From Lonicera japonica (Eukaryota > Streptophyta > Magnoliopsida > Dipsacales > Caprifoliaceae): a stretch of 64,000 nt of DNA. A program made the translations under genes and the position numbers. The notes beneath the pieces were generated by a model. That model did not search any database, was not told where the DNA came from, and saw only the letters and a program-made list of their open reading frames with translations. The first letter of the stretch is position 1, and the number at the start of each line of letters is the position of its first letter. Of the stretch, positions 23,011 to 34,510 are shown piece by piece. The DNA lies in assembly GCA_021464415.1 (NCBI GenBank), contig CM038466.1:22879017-22943016 (forward strand), read 5' to 3'.

Positions 23011-23357
23011 TGTTTAATATCACTGTTTCAGATTGTATGGCTTCATGTTGACTTCAGTTATCTGATCGTTTAATAGTCAAGAATTGTTGTTTTGGTAGGA
23101 CTTTTAATTTGAGATGTGGAGTAAATTTATTGATAAATAAATAATCGAAAATATAACAGACTTATTATTAGAAAATCTTGGTTTCCATCCTCGGACTCAA
23201 TAATAGAAGGACCTAAAATGCCAGCCCAAATTCATGAAAGGTGACGGTTCGGAAGTGAGAGAAATTAAGGTTTCAAGTGGAAAAAAGAAGGGGAAGGGAA
23301 TAGCTGAAAACCAACATCATTTTCATTTCACATAATTCATTACACACTCTGGATCAA

Positions 23358-26300
23358 CTAATCGCGAGCTATGCTGAAATCATGATCAAAACCAGCACTG
23401 GTTTCCTCACTAATCCCTCTCAAATTCTTGTTAACCATATCAACATCAATGCATATAGTATCACTCTCGAAACACCTCAAACTCGTGCTCTTAAACGAGA
23501 GACTATCATCCATTTCCACGTGAAACCTTTGAAGCCCAACACCATCTATGCTAACCGAGCTCTGCGAAAAATCGCAGTCTGTCATGTACTCACGGGCCCC
23601 GTTATCCCCCACCCGGCAAGTTGTGCCTGTTGATCTCCGTGGACCCTGTGTGGGTGGCTTGTGGATGGACGAGCCCGATGAATGGAGGGCTGCCTCCAAC
23701 TCTTGCCATACTTGGGTCATTGTAGGCCTTTGTTTTGGCACTTTTACCACACATCTTAGGCCCAATTGTCCCATTTTTAGCATTACATCCATGTTGCATT
23801 GCTCTAGTAGAAGATTCGTGTCTAGTATATCTTCGACTCGGCCCCGCTCTAGGCTCGGCCTTGCCTGCATTTTGACATAATAAGATGACTCATTTCATAC
23901 GTGCAAGGTAGAGATTTATGCTTGGTTCTTTGGAAACTCAATTTAGCGTAAATTGTTTTCAATGTTATTAGTTGCTGATGTAAACACAATGTTTTGTGAC
24001 TGTTTAGTTGGCAGTGGTATATAGTTGATTTGCATCAAAACATGGAAAACAGTGTAAAAGTAAAATAAACCTTTTTTTTTACCCCACCAACCTAACAATT
24101 GTTTTAAGTACTGTTTATTTTTGCCTTGGATGAAGAGTTAAAAGTTATTAGAGGACAACGGCTATATTTGAAAAACTGATCATGCGGATTGCAAATTCAG
24201 AGATGTATATTGATTAAGTTTACTTACCCATTCGATGATATGATAATTAGAGCCGCTTCTAGTAGTATCAACTGCAGGCCGAGCAGCAACAAGTTGCAGA
24301 AGTATGACTCCGAAGCTATAAACATCACTAAATGGACTCAAGTGGAAGCTCGAACAATAGGCAGGGTCAAGGTATCCTGGGGTCCCTTTGACCTGGCTAC
24401 TAACGTGCGACTGGTCATCGACTGGACCTGATTTTACGAGCCCGAAATCCGAAACCTTGGCCTCAAATCCTTCTCCTACTAGAATGTTACTCGGTTTAAT
24501 ATCCCGGTGAATTATGCTCGGCTTAATTCCTTCATGCAAATGAGCTATGCCTAAAAGTAAAAATATCGAAGCAGTAAGATAAACCGATCAGGACGTGATT
24601 CCAAGGCTTGAACCATGAACCTCCCGACAACAGACTCTTATATCATATTAGAAATCATCTCTACCAACTTATGGCGACTAAATAGTGCAACATAAATGTA
24701 CCTTTAGCTGCTCCTATGGCTATGTTTACTCTCTGCTTCCATGTTAAGCTTTTCCCTCCCCTTCCTAATAACAATTACAATCAGAAGAGTGAAAATTCAT
24801 GATGTAGTGAGAAAGTATAATGTTATTACTGAAACTTACCCACAATGTAATCAAGAAGTGAACCATTAGAGATATATTCATAAACCAATATTTGTGCTCC
24901 TTTTGGCCCTGATGAAAGCAACAAGTGAAACCAAATCAGCATTTTTCTGTAGAAGTTGGAGTTGTTGAAACATGATTTTATGCTTAGTAGTTAGTATTTT
25001 GAATCTTTTGCTCCAAATGAGTACTTAGGGTGTCTTTGATCAGGGTCGGCCCTAAGGGTATGCGTGCAGAGTTGATGATCGCACATGACCCGGACCATGC
25101 TTGATTGCACTTCTTTTCACTTGAAAATGCTCCAAATATCATATTTTCTATCTTGGGAGGTAATTTGATTTTCATGAAATCAATTTTTGTGGTACAACCT
25201 GTTTCAGCCTAGTTTTGCTTCATTTTTCAAGTGATTCAAAGTTCCCCTCCACAGTAATTTTTTTTTTGTTTTTTTTTTTTTTTTTTTTTTGTTTTCCATG
25301 GAATAAATGATTTATCATGTAAGCCAATCACACCCACCCTTAGATTATATTCACACATGTATTTGCAAAGATCATCACTGTGTATAATCAAGTAACAATA
25401 TATTAGGCTAGAAGTTTTTCATACCAGTTTCTTCACAGTATCCCACTAGGCCTACAAGATTCCTATGCTTGACTTTTGAAAGTAACTTCACCTCTGTTTC
25501 AACATAACTATCACCACATCAGTACCTTAAAAACATTTTCTATGCATACACATATAAATATACAAACACAAAAATATATATGAAGATGTATTGGCTTGTG
25601 AAAAAGAGTTCAAAGTTATTGAGGCAATAAGTATATTCCATTTCTAAATTCTTCAGTGCTTGTATACGAGTCAGCACGAGCTTTCTTGACTGCAAGTGTA
25701 CCCTCTGCATCAACTGTTCCAATGTAGACATTTCCAAATGCGCCAGAACCAATCAAGCAATCTCGGCTGAAGTTGTTGGTGGCCTTCTCTAGTTCTTCCA
25801 ACTGGAACCGTCTCAACATCATTTTCTCGGCATCCAAATCATCTAATTCTATTTTCCCACCAAAATTTGATCAGTTCATGATGATCATCAATTTACATAA
25901 CTAAATAGCTTGGAATATAAAGCAACTATTATGAGAAGTGGTGCTTGATTTAGTAAAACGAAAATTTAGAGATCCACTTTTAGAAAATTTAAATATCCAA
26001 AAGGGTAATTTCACATATAAAGTTTGAAAATTCATCTTGGAATTTAAACTCTTGAAATGAATTACGGGACTTTATACATGAACTTACCAATTTAGGATTT
26101 GAAAACGACATATTCCCAACTATACTAGTATGTAGAGTGAAAGAAAACTTCTCTTTCCTGACCCTCCCTATTATTCAGTACACACTAACCTTTTTTCTTC
26201 TTCAAACCGTGCTTGGAAGTCGCAAATACCTTCCTCTTCATACAGAAATACACCAAAGCACCCACAAATGCTACAAAGCTGAAAATAACGAGGCCTCCCC

Positions 26301-26385
26301 ATAGAAATTTATTCTTAAGAAATGAACTCTCATTTTGCCCTGACTCAGGTGCTATAGATGGTGAAGCTACTTCTCTATTAGCCAT
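23358..26385 (-). CDS. Receptor-like kinase with short extracellular part, 478 aa
   Basis: Membrane-anchored RD-type Ser/Thr kinase. Exons on the minus strand: 26385-26190, 25848-25639, 25493-25425, 24908-24840, 24764-24702, 24550-24228 and 23864-23358 (1437 nt, phases consistent). Residues 1-26 are a short polar N-terminus without a signal peptide, and 27-48 form one membrane helix followed by a KRK/KKKK basic stretch. Kinase motifs: GSGAFGNV loop at 99-106, Lys120, helix-C Glu136, HRDIKPSN at 217-224 with Asp219, DFG at 237-239, and GTPGYLDPAY. The C-terminal ~110 residues are Ser/Asp-rich and non-kinase. The intron after exon 2 starts with GA rather than GT (25638-25637). The other introns are GT-AG. 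Upstream frame at 26386-26445 has no ATG. The exact RLK subfamily is not known, and an upstream exon cannot be excluded. Confidence 0.85.
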
Positions 26386-27650
26386 ATTTTTGCTTAAACT
26401 TGCTAAGCTACATTTACCCCAAAAAAACCCAAATAATTCAAACAACTACAACCCTTTTAGCCTTCTGACATGTTCATTTCTTTTGCACTAATCAAAGAGA
26501 GACTAATATGAACAGAGATAAAGTGTTGATTCACAAAGCACCAACAATTTGTCGTGCCGGTTGTTTTATATAATACTCCAAGCTCATCCTCTTTTGATAA
26601 ATTTGTGACTCGGTCTTCCCTTCGGCCTGCACATATGGCCAAAAGGACGTGTATTCATGCACGTCTACGCATATAAAATCAAAACAAAAAAAAACATAAA
26701 ATATACTTTTTTGAATTTGCCCAATTATTAATATGAAGCTCAAAATACTCCTATTTTAATATTTTTTTTTTCATTTACCTTTGAATTTTAACCATACTCT
26801 AACTCGGTCTATTTTTTTTGCGAGAATGACATTTTACCCCATACTCTTCATTTTCATTTTTTAAAAGAATGGCCCATTCTTGGTAACCCTTTAGAGAACC
26901 CGGTCGTCTCTCTATACATCCATTGGCAGGGCTCTGTGCTTCCGTTCTTTTTTAATCGCGCATCCAATATATATATATACAGCCGACTCTGTACGAGCTC
27001 TGTCTCAACTCTTCCATTTCTTGATAACAAAATCTCCTCAAACCCATCTCCTTTCTACACACATATTTATATAATCACACCCACACATACTTCTCCACGG
27101 ATACTTTCCTGGGTTTACGATTCGGTTTTCCAAACTTCAAATTAATCCAATTCTTTTATCCGGCATCGCAATGCTCCAATTCAAGAAGAAAATGTGGATG
27201 TTTTCTCATTAATCTTTTGTCTCCAAACAAAACCCTATAGTTCTTTTTTCTGTAAATGAAAGTTATGACCACCCTCATGCTTTCTTTCTGGTTTGCACCC
27301 ACCACTTGCCCACCTGGTAATAAATTTAGATAATTAAATTTATTTTTATTATTATATAGTTTTGGATTCTGGTAAATTTTGAAGATGACTTGGTATTCTT
27401 GCAAATCGAGTAATTTGGGTAATTTTGGAGGGTTTAGTGAGATATGGAAAAGTGGGTCAATGGGGTTCACAGTCTTTGGTGTTGGACAGTGATAAAGGGG
27501 AACTCGTGAAGGCTAATGGGAAAGTTGAGAAGAAAGGGGAGATTTTAGAGGGAAAAGTAAGGCTGCTTTGAAGTCATAGTGAGGCTGAAAGATTTGTAAG
27601 TTGAGCTTTTGAGTTGCTTTCGGTGAACTTTTGAGTTTTTTTGGGTAAAA
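26386..27650. other. Upstream region of the kinase gene, no clear gene
   Basis: This may hold the kinase promoter and 5' leader (minus strand). 26930-27330 has pyrimidine-rich, UTR-like composition. Short ORFs on both strands (for example 27156-27470 minus, 104 codons) carry no recognisable domain and lack splice-compatible partners that I could find. Confidence 0.4.
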
Positions 27651-27707
27651 AACACTAAACCCTTTTAAACTATTATTTTTTGGCACTTATTTTTTAAAAG
27701 TGACATT

Positions 27708-27913
27708 AAACCCTTTAAATTATTAGATGTTATCACTTAACTCTCAAAATTACATAAATGCCCTTATACAAAGTTAGGTAAAAAAACAATAAATCCTTTC
27801 AAACTATCACCTTTTGGCACTAAACTTTTTTATTTTTTAAAAGTGACACTAAGGTGGCGTTTAGTAAAAAAATTGAAAACTAAAAACTGAAAACTAAAAA
27901 AGATGTTTGTTTA
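27708..27913. repeat. Direct repeat, copy A
   Basis: 206 bp matching 28566-28770 with about five differences. It contains 145 bp of flank plus the first ~60 bp of the TIR element that starts at 27853. Confidence 0.9.
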
Positions 27914-28564
27914 GTTCTGAAAATTGTATCTGAAAAAATGTTGTTTGTTTGAATATAACACATCTGAAAACTGAATTTTTTTTTACTATGACAATTTTGC
28001 CCTCATCTTGAGGGTCTAAATTTTTTTGAATCAATCCAATGACTAACTGAGGACCACCGTTAATTCTTTTTTTTTTATGCTTTCAATTTGTATAATTTTA
28101 TCAATCCAATTTGTATAATTTTTTCTTCAACATAAACCGTACTCTATTATAAAACATATTTGATGGAACAAAATCACATGGCCTGTGTGTGTGTGCGCAT
28201 GTGTGTGTGAAAGAGAGAGAGAGATCAAATGGCAGTCTCCATGGCCACTGTGTGTATGCACGTCTGTGTGTGTGAGAGAGAGAAAGGCACAGTGGAGGAG
28301 GATAGCTGCGTATGTGTGTAGGTAGAGGATTGTTGTGCAATTTTGTTAAAAGAAAGAGGGTAAAATAGACATTTTACACTCTTTAAAATTAAGTTTTAGA
28401 TTTAAGTGTCAAAGTTGCTACTTAAAATTTTGGATGAAAATTTTAAGTTTTAAGTGGTAAAAATTAAGTTTTTGAGTTACTGAACAACTTTTTATACCAC
28501 TTAAATCTGAAAATTTTAAGTTTTCAAATTTAAGTGGCAAATTAAGTGGCAAGTGAACAACACC
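27853..28564. mobile_element. TIR element of the 'ggtggcgttt' family, about 0.7 kb
   Basis: The left end is ggtggcgtttagtaaaa, and the right end gtgaacaacacc is its weak inverse. The interior includes (GT)n and (GA)n tracts at 28180-28290. It is the compact relative of 6310-8370. No transposase ORF. Confidence 0.65.
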
Positions 28565-28565
28565 T

Positions 28566-28770
28566 AAACCCTTTAAATTATTAGATGTTATCACTTAACT
28601 CCCAAAATTACATAAATGCCCTTATACAAAGTTAGGTAAAAAACACTAAATCCCTTCAAACTATCACCTTTTGGCACTAAACTTTTTTATTTTTTAAAAG
28701 TGACACTAAGGTGGTGTTTAGTAAAAAAATTGAAAACTAAAAACTGAAAACTAAAAAAGATGTTTGTTTA
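28566..28770. repeat. Direct repeat, copy B, ending in a chimeric junction
   Basis: Second copy of 27708-27913. It stops abruptly at 28770 inside the TIR-element left end and runs straight into a fragment of another repeat family (aatcttattttatagattt). Confidence 0.9.
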
Positions 28771-28980
28771 AATCTTATTTTATAGATTTGGATGTGGAGG
28801 TTTTAAATATATATTTTTTATTTAATTTCGATTTTTGAATTTGAAGTAATAGAGTTTTAAAAGTTTTTTTAAAGAGAGAAAGTAAAGTGAAATAAATTTT
28901 GAGAAATGTCAAAAATAAAGTTGACTTGTAGTAGAAATTTTAAAATCTAAATTTAAAAATGCCAACCAAACGTTGCCGGG
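28771..28980. mobile_element. Truncated repeat related to 56530-56898
   Basis: It shares cttattttatagat, ggttttaaatatata, aagtaaa(g/a)t(g/a)aaataaatttt and the terminal caccaaac/ccaaccaaacg with the 56.5-kb element. It lacks that element's 5' half. Confidence 0.6.
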
Positions 28981-29517
28981 TTATGGGGTTTTTTTTTTTC
29001 AAGAAGAAAATGAATAAAAAAGGTAAAATAGTCATTTTTGTAAAACATTGGAGAGAGTTAGAAGACTACTAAAATCCGAGGTAAGTCAAAGGATTATTGA
29101 AAGAAGGAGATAGTTTGAGTTTAATATATTAATAATAAGAGACAAATTTTTAAAAAAAAGTTAAAAAGAAAAGAAAGTTAGAAAAAAAACACCATAGGAC
29201 ATAATGTCTGCAGGAAGCTAAGAATATGAGCATTTGGGTACAAGAAAATGTATACCACATCACTATCTGATACGTATATTTTGAGTGATTTGTGGATATA
29301 TAATATTACCCAAGTGAACCAACTGACTATAGCTATTATAGTTTTATGGACCATGGACCACCCCTTACAAAGTCACCATAATTAGTAGAATATTCACCAG
29401 AAAAATAAAATAATGATCGATTATTAATTAGTCACAAGGCAATAGTCCAACGATAAAGAAGCTAAATCGCGGGGTTAAATAAGACAATAGTTTAATGGGG
29501 ACGAGGTAGGTCATTAA

Positions 29518-29998
29518 GCCTTTGTTTGATTCGGGTATTAAAAAGTGAGATAAGATTGTTAATACTACTTTTTTTATAATACCTTGTTTGATTCGCACAA
29601 ATGTGCTGGGATTACTAATATCGGTACTAACTTAATACCACTCTTTGTGGTAAAATTTAATACCAGGGGGGAGGTGGTAATGTTTATCCAGGATTAAAAA
29701 AAATAAATCATATATTTTCAAAAATGCCATTACTACTATAATATTTTCAAAAATGCCACTACTACTATTACTACTATATTATTATTATTTTAATTTATTT
29801 TATTGTCTTTTAAAAAAAATTAAATTTTTTTTAGTCCAAAATATAATCCCGTATACGAGTTACATAATCAAACATGATATTAACATCAGCATGAGATATC
29901 TCAATATTAATACTGCATGAATCAAACAAGGTATTGGTATTAAATTAATACTAGTATTATTAATCTCACTTACTCTAATACCTGAATCAAACGAGGCC
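29518..29998. mobile_element. Tourist-like MITE, about 480 bp
   Basis: The left end gcctttgtttgattcgggta and right end tacctgaatcaaacgaggc are inverted repeats that continue inward (attaaaaagtgagat and ctcacttactctaa). The flanks are TAA on the left and TGA on the right. The interior is non-coding. Confidence 0.75.
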
Positions 29999-30486
29999 TG
30001 AATGTATTAGCAACAAGACAAATGTTTTGATTTAGATTTAGCAAGACTTAGTCATGCCATTGAATTATTCCTCTCTGATTTACTTGATGACTAATAGTCT
30101 TTTTCCCCTAATAAAGATATATTAAAATATGTTGGGTTGATTATGAATGAAGAAGAACAAGTCATGAGAGTGAAAGATTCTAATGACGGGGAAATATTGT
30201 GTTATGAAAAAGATAAAACTCTTAAATCTACAAATCTTCAGGCGTGTGTAAGAGTGTGAAATTTTTATTAAGTAGCTTGTTCTTATCACTTAACCCATAA
30301 AAATTTAATAAACTATACATATGGGATAATTTTCTTTGGTCAACAATCGTTAAAGAGACTAAACCTATCATGGATAGAATTTGAACCCGCCGATTTCATC
30401 TAGAAGGTCAATAGTGGTACCAATTGAGGTACAACAACTCGTTCCTTAAACACTTGTAATCATCACAAACTTTAACTCATTTACAA
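29999..30486. other. Intergenic up to copia-1
   Basis: AT-rich sequence with no gene or transposon end that I can support. Confidence 0.5.
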
Positions 30487-30491
30487 AATAT

Positions 30492-31009
30492 TGTTGGATT
30501 AATTTTTATATTAATCTTACTTTGGTCCACACATGTATATTATTAATGTGTGTCATCATTTACAAGCCTAAAATTGAGTGATCTAATTTTAAAGTTTTAA
30601 GTAGGCTTGAGGTTATTTGTCATGGAACTAATGTGTAGATGCCATTATGTGAATTCTATTTCTATGAGGGGCGGAAATAGAATTATCGGAAAGTTCAAGG
30701 TGAACTTATATAATTACGGCATTGGTCCCCAACCCATCCATCCTTATATATGTTGTCTTCTATCAATGGAGAGACACACCAAGAGCCATTTATTCTCTAC
30801 ATCCTCTTAAGGAGAATACTAAGGGTATAGAAGGGGAAAGGGTTGGAAGATCAATTGCCACACGGAGATTGACGCTAAAGTCCGCTGCATCGATCAATCA
30901 ATTTCAATGGAGACAGGTACACACACTTCTCTTTTGTAATCTCTTGGCACTAGATATGATGCACGATCCTAGAATTGATGTTGTCTAGGACACTCAATTA
31001 TTCCTAACA
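30492..31009 (+). repeat. Copia-1 5' LTR
   Basis: 518 bp, TGTTGGATTA...TTCCTAACA. It differs from the 3' LTR at a single base (gggcGgaaa here, gggcTaaa-side T in the 3' copy at about 37343). A TATA-like ccttatatatg occurs near 30741, placing the likely transcription start in this LTR. Confidence 0.97.
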
Positions 31010-32086
31010 ATTGGTATCAGAGCCGGTTTTAGTGTCGTATCTATTGTTAGAGATTTAGTATGCATAGAATTCATGATTATAATTTTCTATAAATCGTTGA
31101 AAATAATATTTTTCATGAATTGGAGAACACAATAAAATTCTAAGAATTTTATTTTGGTGGTATTGTCTTCGTCTTTATGGATATATATGTGTGTGTGTGT
31201 ATATATAATTTCGGATATGTGTGTGTATATAAATAAGGAATCCCACATACATGGCCGATTGAATTTATGGCAATTGGTTTCACCCTTAAGTAATTAAATT
31301 TTTTTTTTTTGGATTATGACAACTCTTGGAATATTATAAGATTGCATAATTTTTGTTATATATATATATATATCTATATCTACGGTTGTGCAAATTGCTA
31401 GCTCAACAAAGCAATATATGTATTTTATATAAATAAAGTTTGTGTTATATATATATATATCTATGGTTGTATGTAGATCTTCATTTATAATGGGATTATA
31501 TAAGATATTATATATAAAGTATATATAATAATAATATTTGTTTTCTTTATGTATATATATTAATTGAAGTAAAAGTTAGATGAATGTGCCATTATCATGA
31601 TGTTTTCTTTCTTTTACATTATTTATATATATATTAGTTTAAGTTGGTGATAAGATATATATTGTATATATATATAAAGAAAGTGCCATTATAATGCTTT
31701 TCTCTTTTATATTATTTATGTATTAATGTTAATTTAAGTAAAAGTAAGATCTATATATATATAAAGAATATGCCACCATGATGTTTTCTTTTTATATATA
31801 TAAATGTTAATTTAAGTAAGAAGAATATGCATGATGTTTTCTTTCTTTTGTATTATTTAAGTGTATATTAATTTAAGTAAAAGTGATATATGTATTTTAT
31901 ATACATAAAGATTGTGCCAACATAATAATTTTTTTTATTATTAATATTAAATAAAGAATGTTTTATATAAATGTTGGTTTCATTTATTACATGATGGTAA
32001 AAGTTTTATGGTAAATATATATATATAGATAAATTTTAGAAACATCAGTGAAAATGAAAATATTTATTTATTTATTTTTCGCCAGA

Positions 32087-32218
32087 ATTGTCACTATTTA
32101 TAACAGTGACCAGTTTATCCAGAATTGTCACTGTTTTTTGACAGTGACAAAATCCAGAATTGTCACTATTTTTGACAGTGACGAACTTCAGGTTGTCACT
32201 GTTTTCAGCAGTGACAAC
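32087..32218 (+). repeat. Four tandem stem-loop units in copia-1 leader
   Basis: Four units of the form ttgtcact-(loop)-agtgac at 32087-32110, 32125-32150, 32159-32183 and 32193-32217. They are spaced about 35 bp apart, and three share the spacer ccagaattgtcac. Each can fold into a 6-8-bp hairpin with a short T-rich loop. They lie about 500 bp before the GAG start. Confidence 0.85.
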
Positions 32219-32725
32219 ACAATTTTTTGGGGTTATAATAAATTCGATTAATTACATGTGACATCTATTATTTATATTGCCTGTCTAAACATTCTATTAA
32301 GGAATATTTACACAAGATGTTACCAAAGTGACCTCTCTTTTGTAGATAAAGAATGATTAGATATTTGTGTTTGTTTTAATTCATGCGAATATTAACCAAT
32401 CCAAAGAGGGGTTTGTATTTGGCCGAATTTCATACACACTTGTGATGGTAAATATGTGACAATTATAAAGGTAACCTAATGTGAATAATAAATCAATCCA
32501 AAGATAGATTTGTTATTTGACATAATTTATTGTCAATATTTGATCATTACAACAAGAGTACCACTTACAATTAATATCATTGTCTAAAGACTTGGTATTA
32601 TTGTCGTACTAGGTATCTTGAGATGTTGCGATAAAATTAATCAATTTATAGACTATTTTTTTTTTGGTTATATGATGTGAGCATTATTGTTAATGTACTT
32701 TATTTTTGTTCTCTATTCAGCTTTA

Positions 32726-34510
32726 ATGTCTACTACATCTGTATCTGCCAATATGAACAATGTTCCAATTTTAAATGGAACAAACTTTAAGGACTGGAAA
32801 GAGAATATATTAATTATTCTTGGTTGCATGGACATAGACTTGGCATTAAGAATGCCAAAACCGAATGATCTCACTGATCGAAGTACTCCTGAGGAAATTG
32901 CGTACTTTGAGAAGTGGGATCGTTCAAACAGGCTAAGTCTTATGATCATGAAACGTGAGATTCCAGAAGCTTTTCGAGGTGCTACTTCGGATGACAAAAC
33001 TTTTGCTAGTAAATTTCTTGAGGAAATACAGAAACGTTTTATTAAAAACGATAAGGCTGAAACAAGCACGCTTTTAGCGAACTTGATTTCAATGAAGTAT
33101 AAAGGCAAGGGTAATGTCAGGGAGTACATTATGGAGATGTCTCATCTTGCTTCAAAACTTAAGGCATTAAAGCTCGACTTATCGGATGATTTGCTCGTGC
33201 ATTTAATATTGATCTCTCTCCCTGCACAATTCAGCCAGTTTAAGATTTCTTATAACTGTCAGAAGGAGAAATGGACTCTTAATGAGCTCATTTTATTTTG
33301 TGTGCAAGAGGAAGAGAGATTAAAGCAAGAAAAGACTGAAAGTGCTCATTATGTTAGCACCTCTAAAGGTAAGGGCAAACGTAAGGATAAGGGAAATGAA
33401 GTTGCTATTCCTAAGGGTCCGGATGAAAAGAAACAGAAAACCGAGGCCGGTTGTTTCTTCTGTGGTAAACCCGGACACAAAAAGGCGAATTGTACCAAAT
33501 ATGCCGCTTGGCGGAATAAGAAAGGTACAAATTCAATTTTGGTCTGTTCCGAGATCAATTTAACTTCAGTACCAAGTAACACTTGGTGGGTAGATTCTGG
33601 TGCTACTACTCACATATGTGTTTCTATGCAGGGTTGCCTGCACTCCCGCAAGCCAATTGATGTTGAAAGACACATCTATGTGGGCGATGGAAAGTGTGTG
33701 GAGGTGGAAGCAATTGGGCATTTTAGATTATTGTTAAGTACTGGTTTTTATTTGGATCTAAAAGACACTTTTGTTGTACCGTCGTTTAGACGAAATTTGA
33801 TTTCTATTTCCGTATTGGACAAATTTGGTTTTTATTGTTCATTTGGAAATAAGAACTTCACTTTGTCTTTAAATTCAAATGTTGTGGGTACCGGTATTCT
33901 TAATACTTTTGATAATCTATATTTGCTTGAAACAGTTGCATCTTGTAATGAAACTTTAAATGTTGAATGCCGTGGTACTAAGCGAAAATTGAATAATGAA
34001 AATTCAGGCTCATTATGGCACAAACGCCTAGGTCACATCTCTAGAAATAGAGTTGAGCGACTTGTGTCTGATGGAATTTTAGGATCCCTTGACTTTTCAG
34101 ACTTTGGTGTCTGTGTTCAGTGTGTCAAGGGAAAGCAGACTAAAACAAAGAAATTAAGTGCAAATCGAACTACGGATGTCTTAGAACTTATACATACGGA
34201 TATCTGTGGGCCATTCCCTACGGCTTCTTGGAATGGTCAACGGTACTTTATAACGTTCACAGACGATTACTCTCGATATGGCTACCTATTTCTTATTCAT
34301 GAAAAGTCACAGTCTTTGGACGTATTCAAATCTTTTAAGGCCGAAGTTGAGTTACAACTCAACAAACGGATAAAGTGCGTTAGATCTGACCGTGGTGGTG
34401 AATACTACGGCAGGTATGACGGATCAGGTGAACAACGTCCAGGACCATTTGCTAAATACCTAGAGGAATGTGGAATCGTTCCCACAGTATACCATGCCGG
34501 GTTCGCCTAG
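32726..34510 (+). CDS. Copia-1 GAG, protease and 5' integrase, ends at a frameshift
   Basis: The start is taken at ATG 32726. Earlier in-frame codons exist, but this one gives the usual GAG N-terminus. GAG carries the copia-type capsid region and a CCHC knuckle ([14 protein letters not shown], near 33451). The protease active site is [10 protein letters not shown] (near 33586). The integrase has the His/Cys start (WHKRLGH...CVQC), then HTD and SDRGGEY catalytic motifs. The frame ends at a TAG at 34508-34510, because a one-base shift near 34470-34490 moves the true continuation into the +1 frame. Products: virus-like-particle protein and partial polyprotein. The shift lies inside integrase, so it is a mutation, not the usual GAG-POL frameshift site. 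Confidence 0.9.
   Translation: MSTTSVSANMNNVPILNGTNFKDWKENILIILGCMDIDLALRMPKPNDLTDRSTPEEIAYFEKWDRSNRLSLMIMKREIPEAFRGATSDDKTFASKFLEEIQKRFIKNDKAETSTLLANLISMKYKGKGNVREYIMEMSHLASKLKALKLDLSDDLLVHLILISLPAQFSQFKISYNCQKEKWTLNELILFCVQEEERLKQEKTESAHYVSTSKGKGKRKDKGNEVAIPKGPDEKKQKTEAGCFFCGKPGHKKANCTKYAAWRNKKGTNSILVCSEINLTSVPSNTWWVDSGATTHICVSMQGCLHSRKPIDVERHIYVGDGKCVEVEAIGHFRLLLSTGFYLDLKDTFVVPSFRRNLISISVLDKFGFYCSFGNKNFTLSLNSNVVGTGILNTFDNLYLLETVASCNETLNVECRGTKRKLNNENSGSLWHKRLGHISRNRVERLVSDGILGSLDFSDFGVCVQCVKGKQTKTKKLSANRTTDVLELIHTDICGPFPTASWNGQRYFITFTDDYSRYGYLFLIHEKSQSLDVFKSFKAEVELQLNKRIKCVRSDRGGEYYGRYDGSGEQRPGPFAKYLEECGIVPTVYHAGFA

Noticed and set aside
26386..26445. N-terminal extension of the receptor-like kinase
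   Set aside because: The open frame begins with TTG and contains no ATG before 26385.
27156..27470. 104-codon minus-strand ORF as an upstream kinase exon
   Set aside because: I found no compatible donor that joins it in frame to the exon at 26385, and the peptide has no signal sequence or known domain.
30607..30988. ORFs repeated exactly at 37276-37657
   Set aside because: They lie wholly inside the copia-1 LTRs and have no known protein features.
34470..34510. Programmed +1 frameshift between two copia-1 ORFs
   Set aside because: The overlap lies inside the integrase core, not at a GAG-POL border, and copia elements of this type use one ORF. A one-base mutation is simpler.
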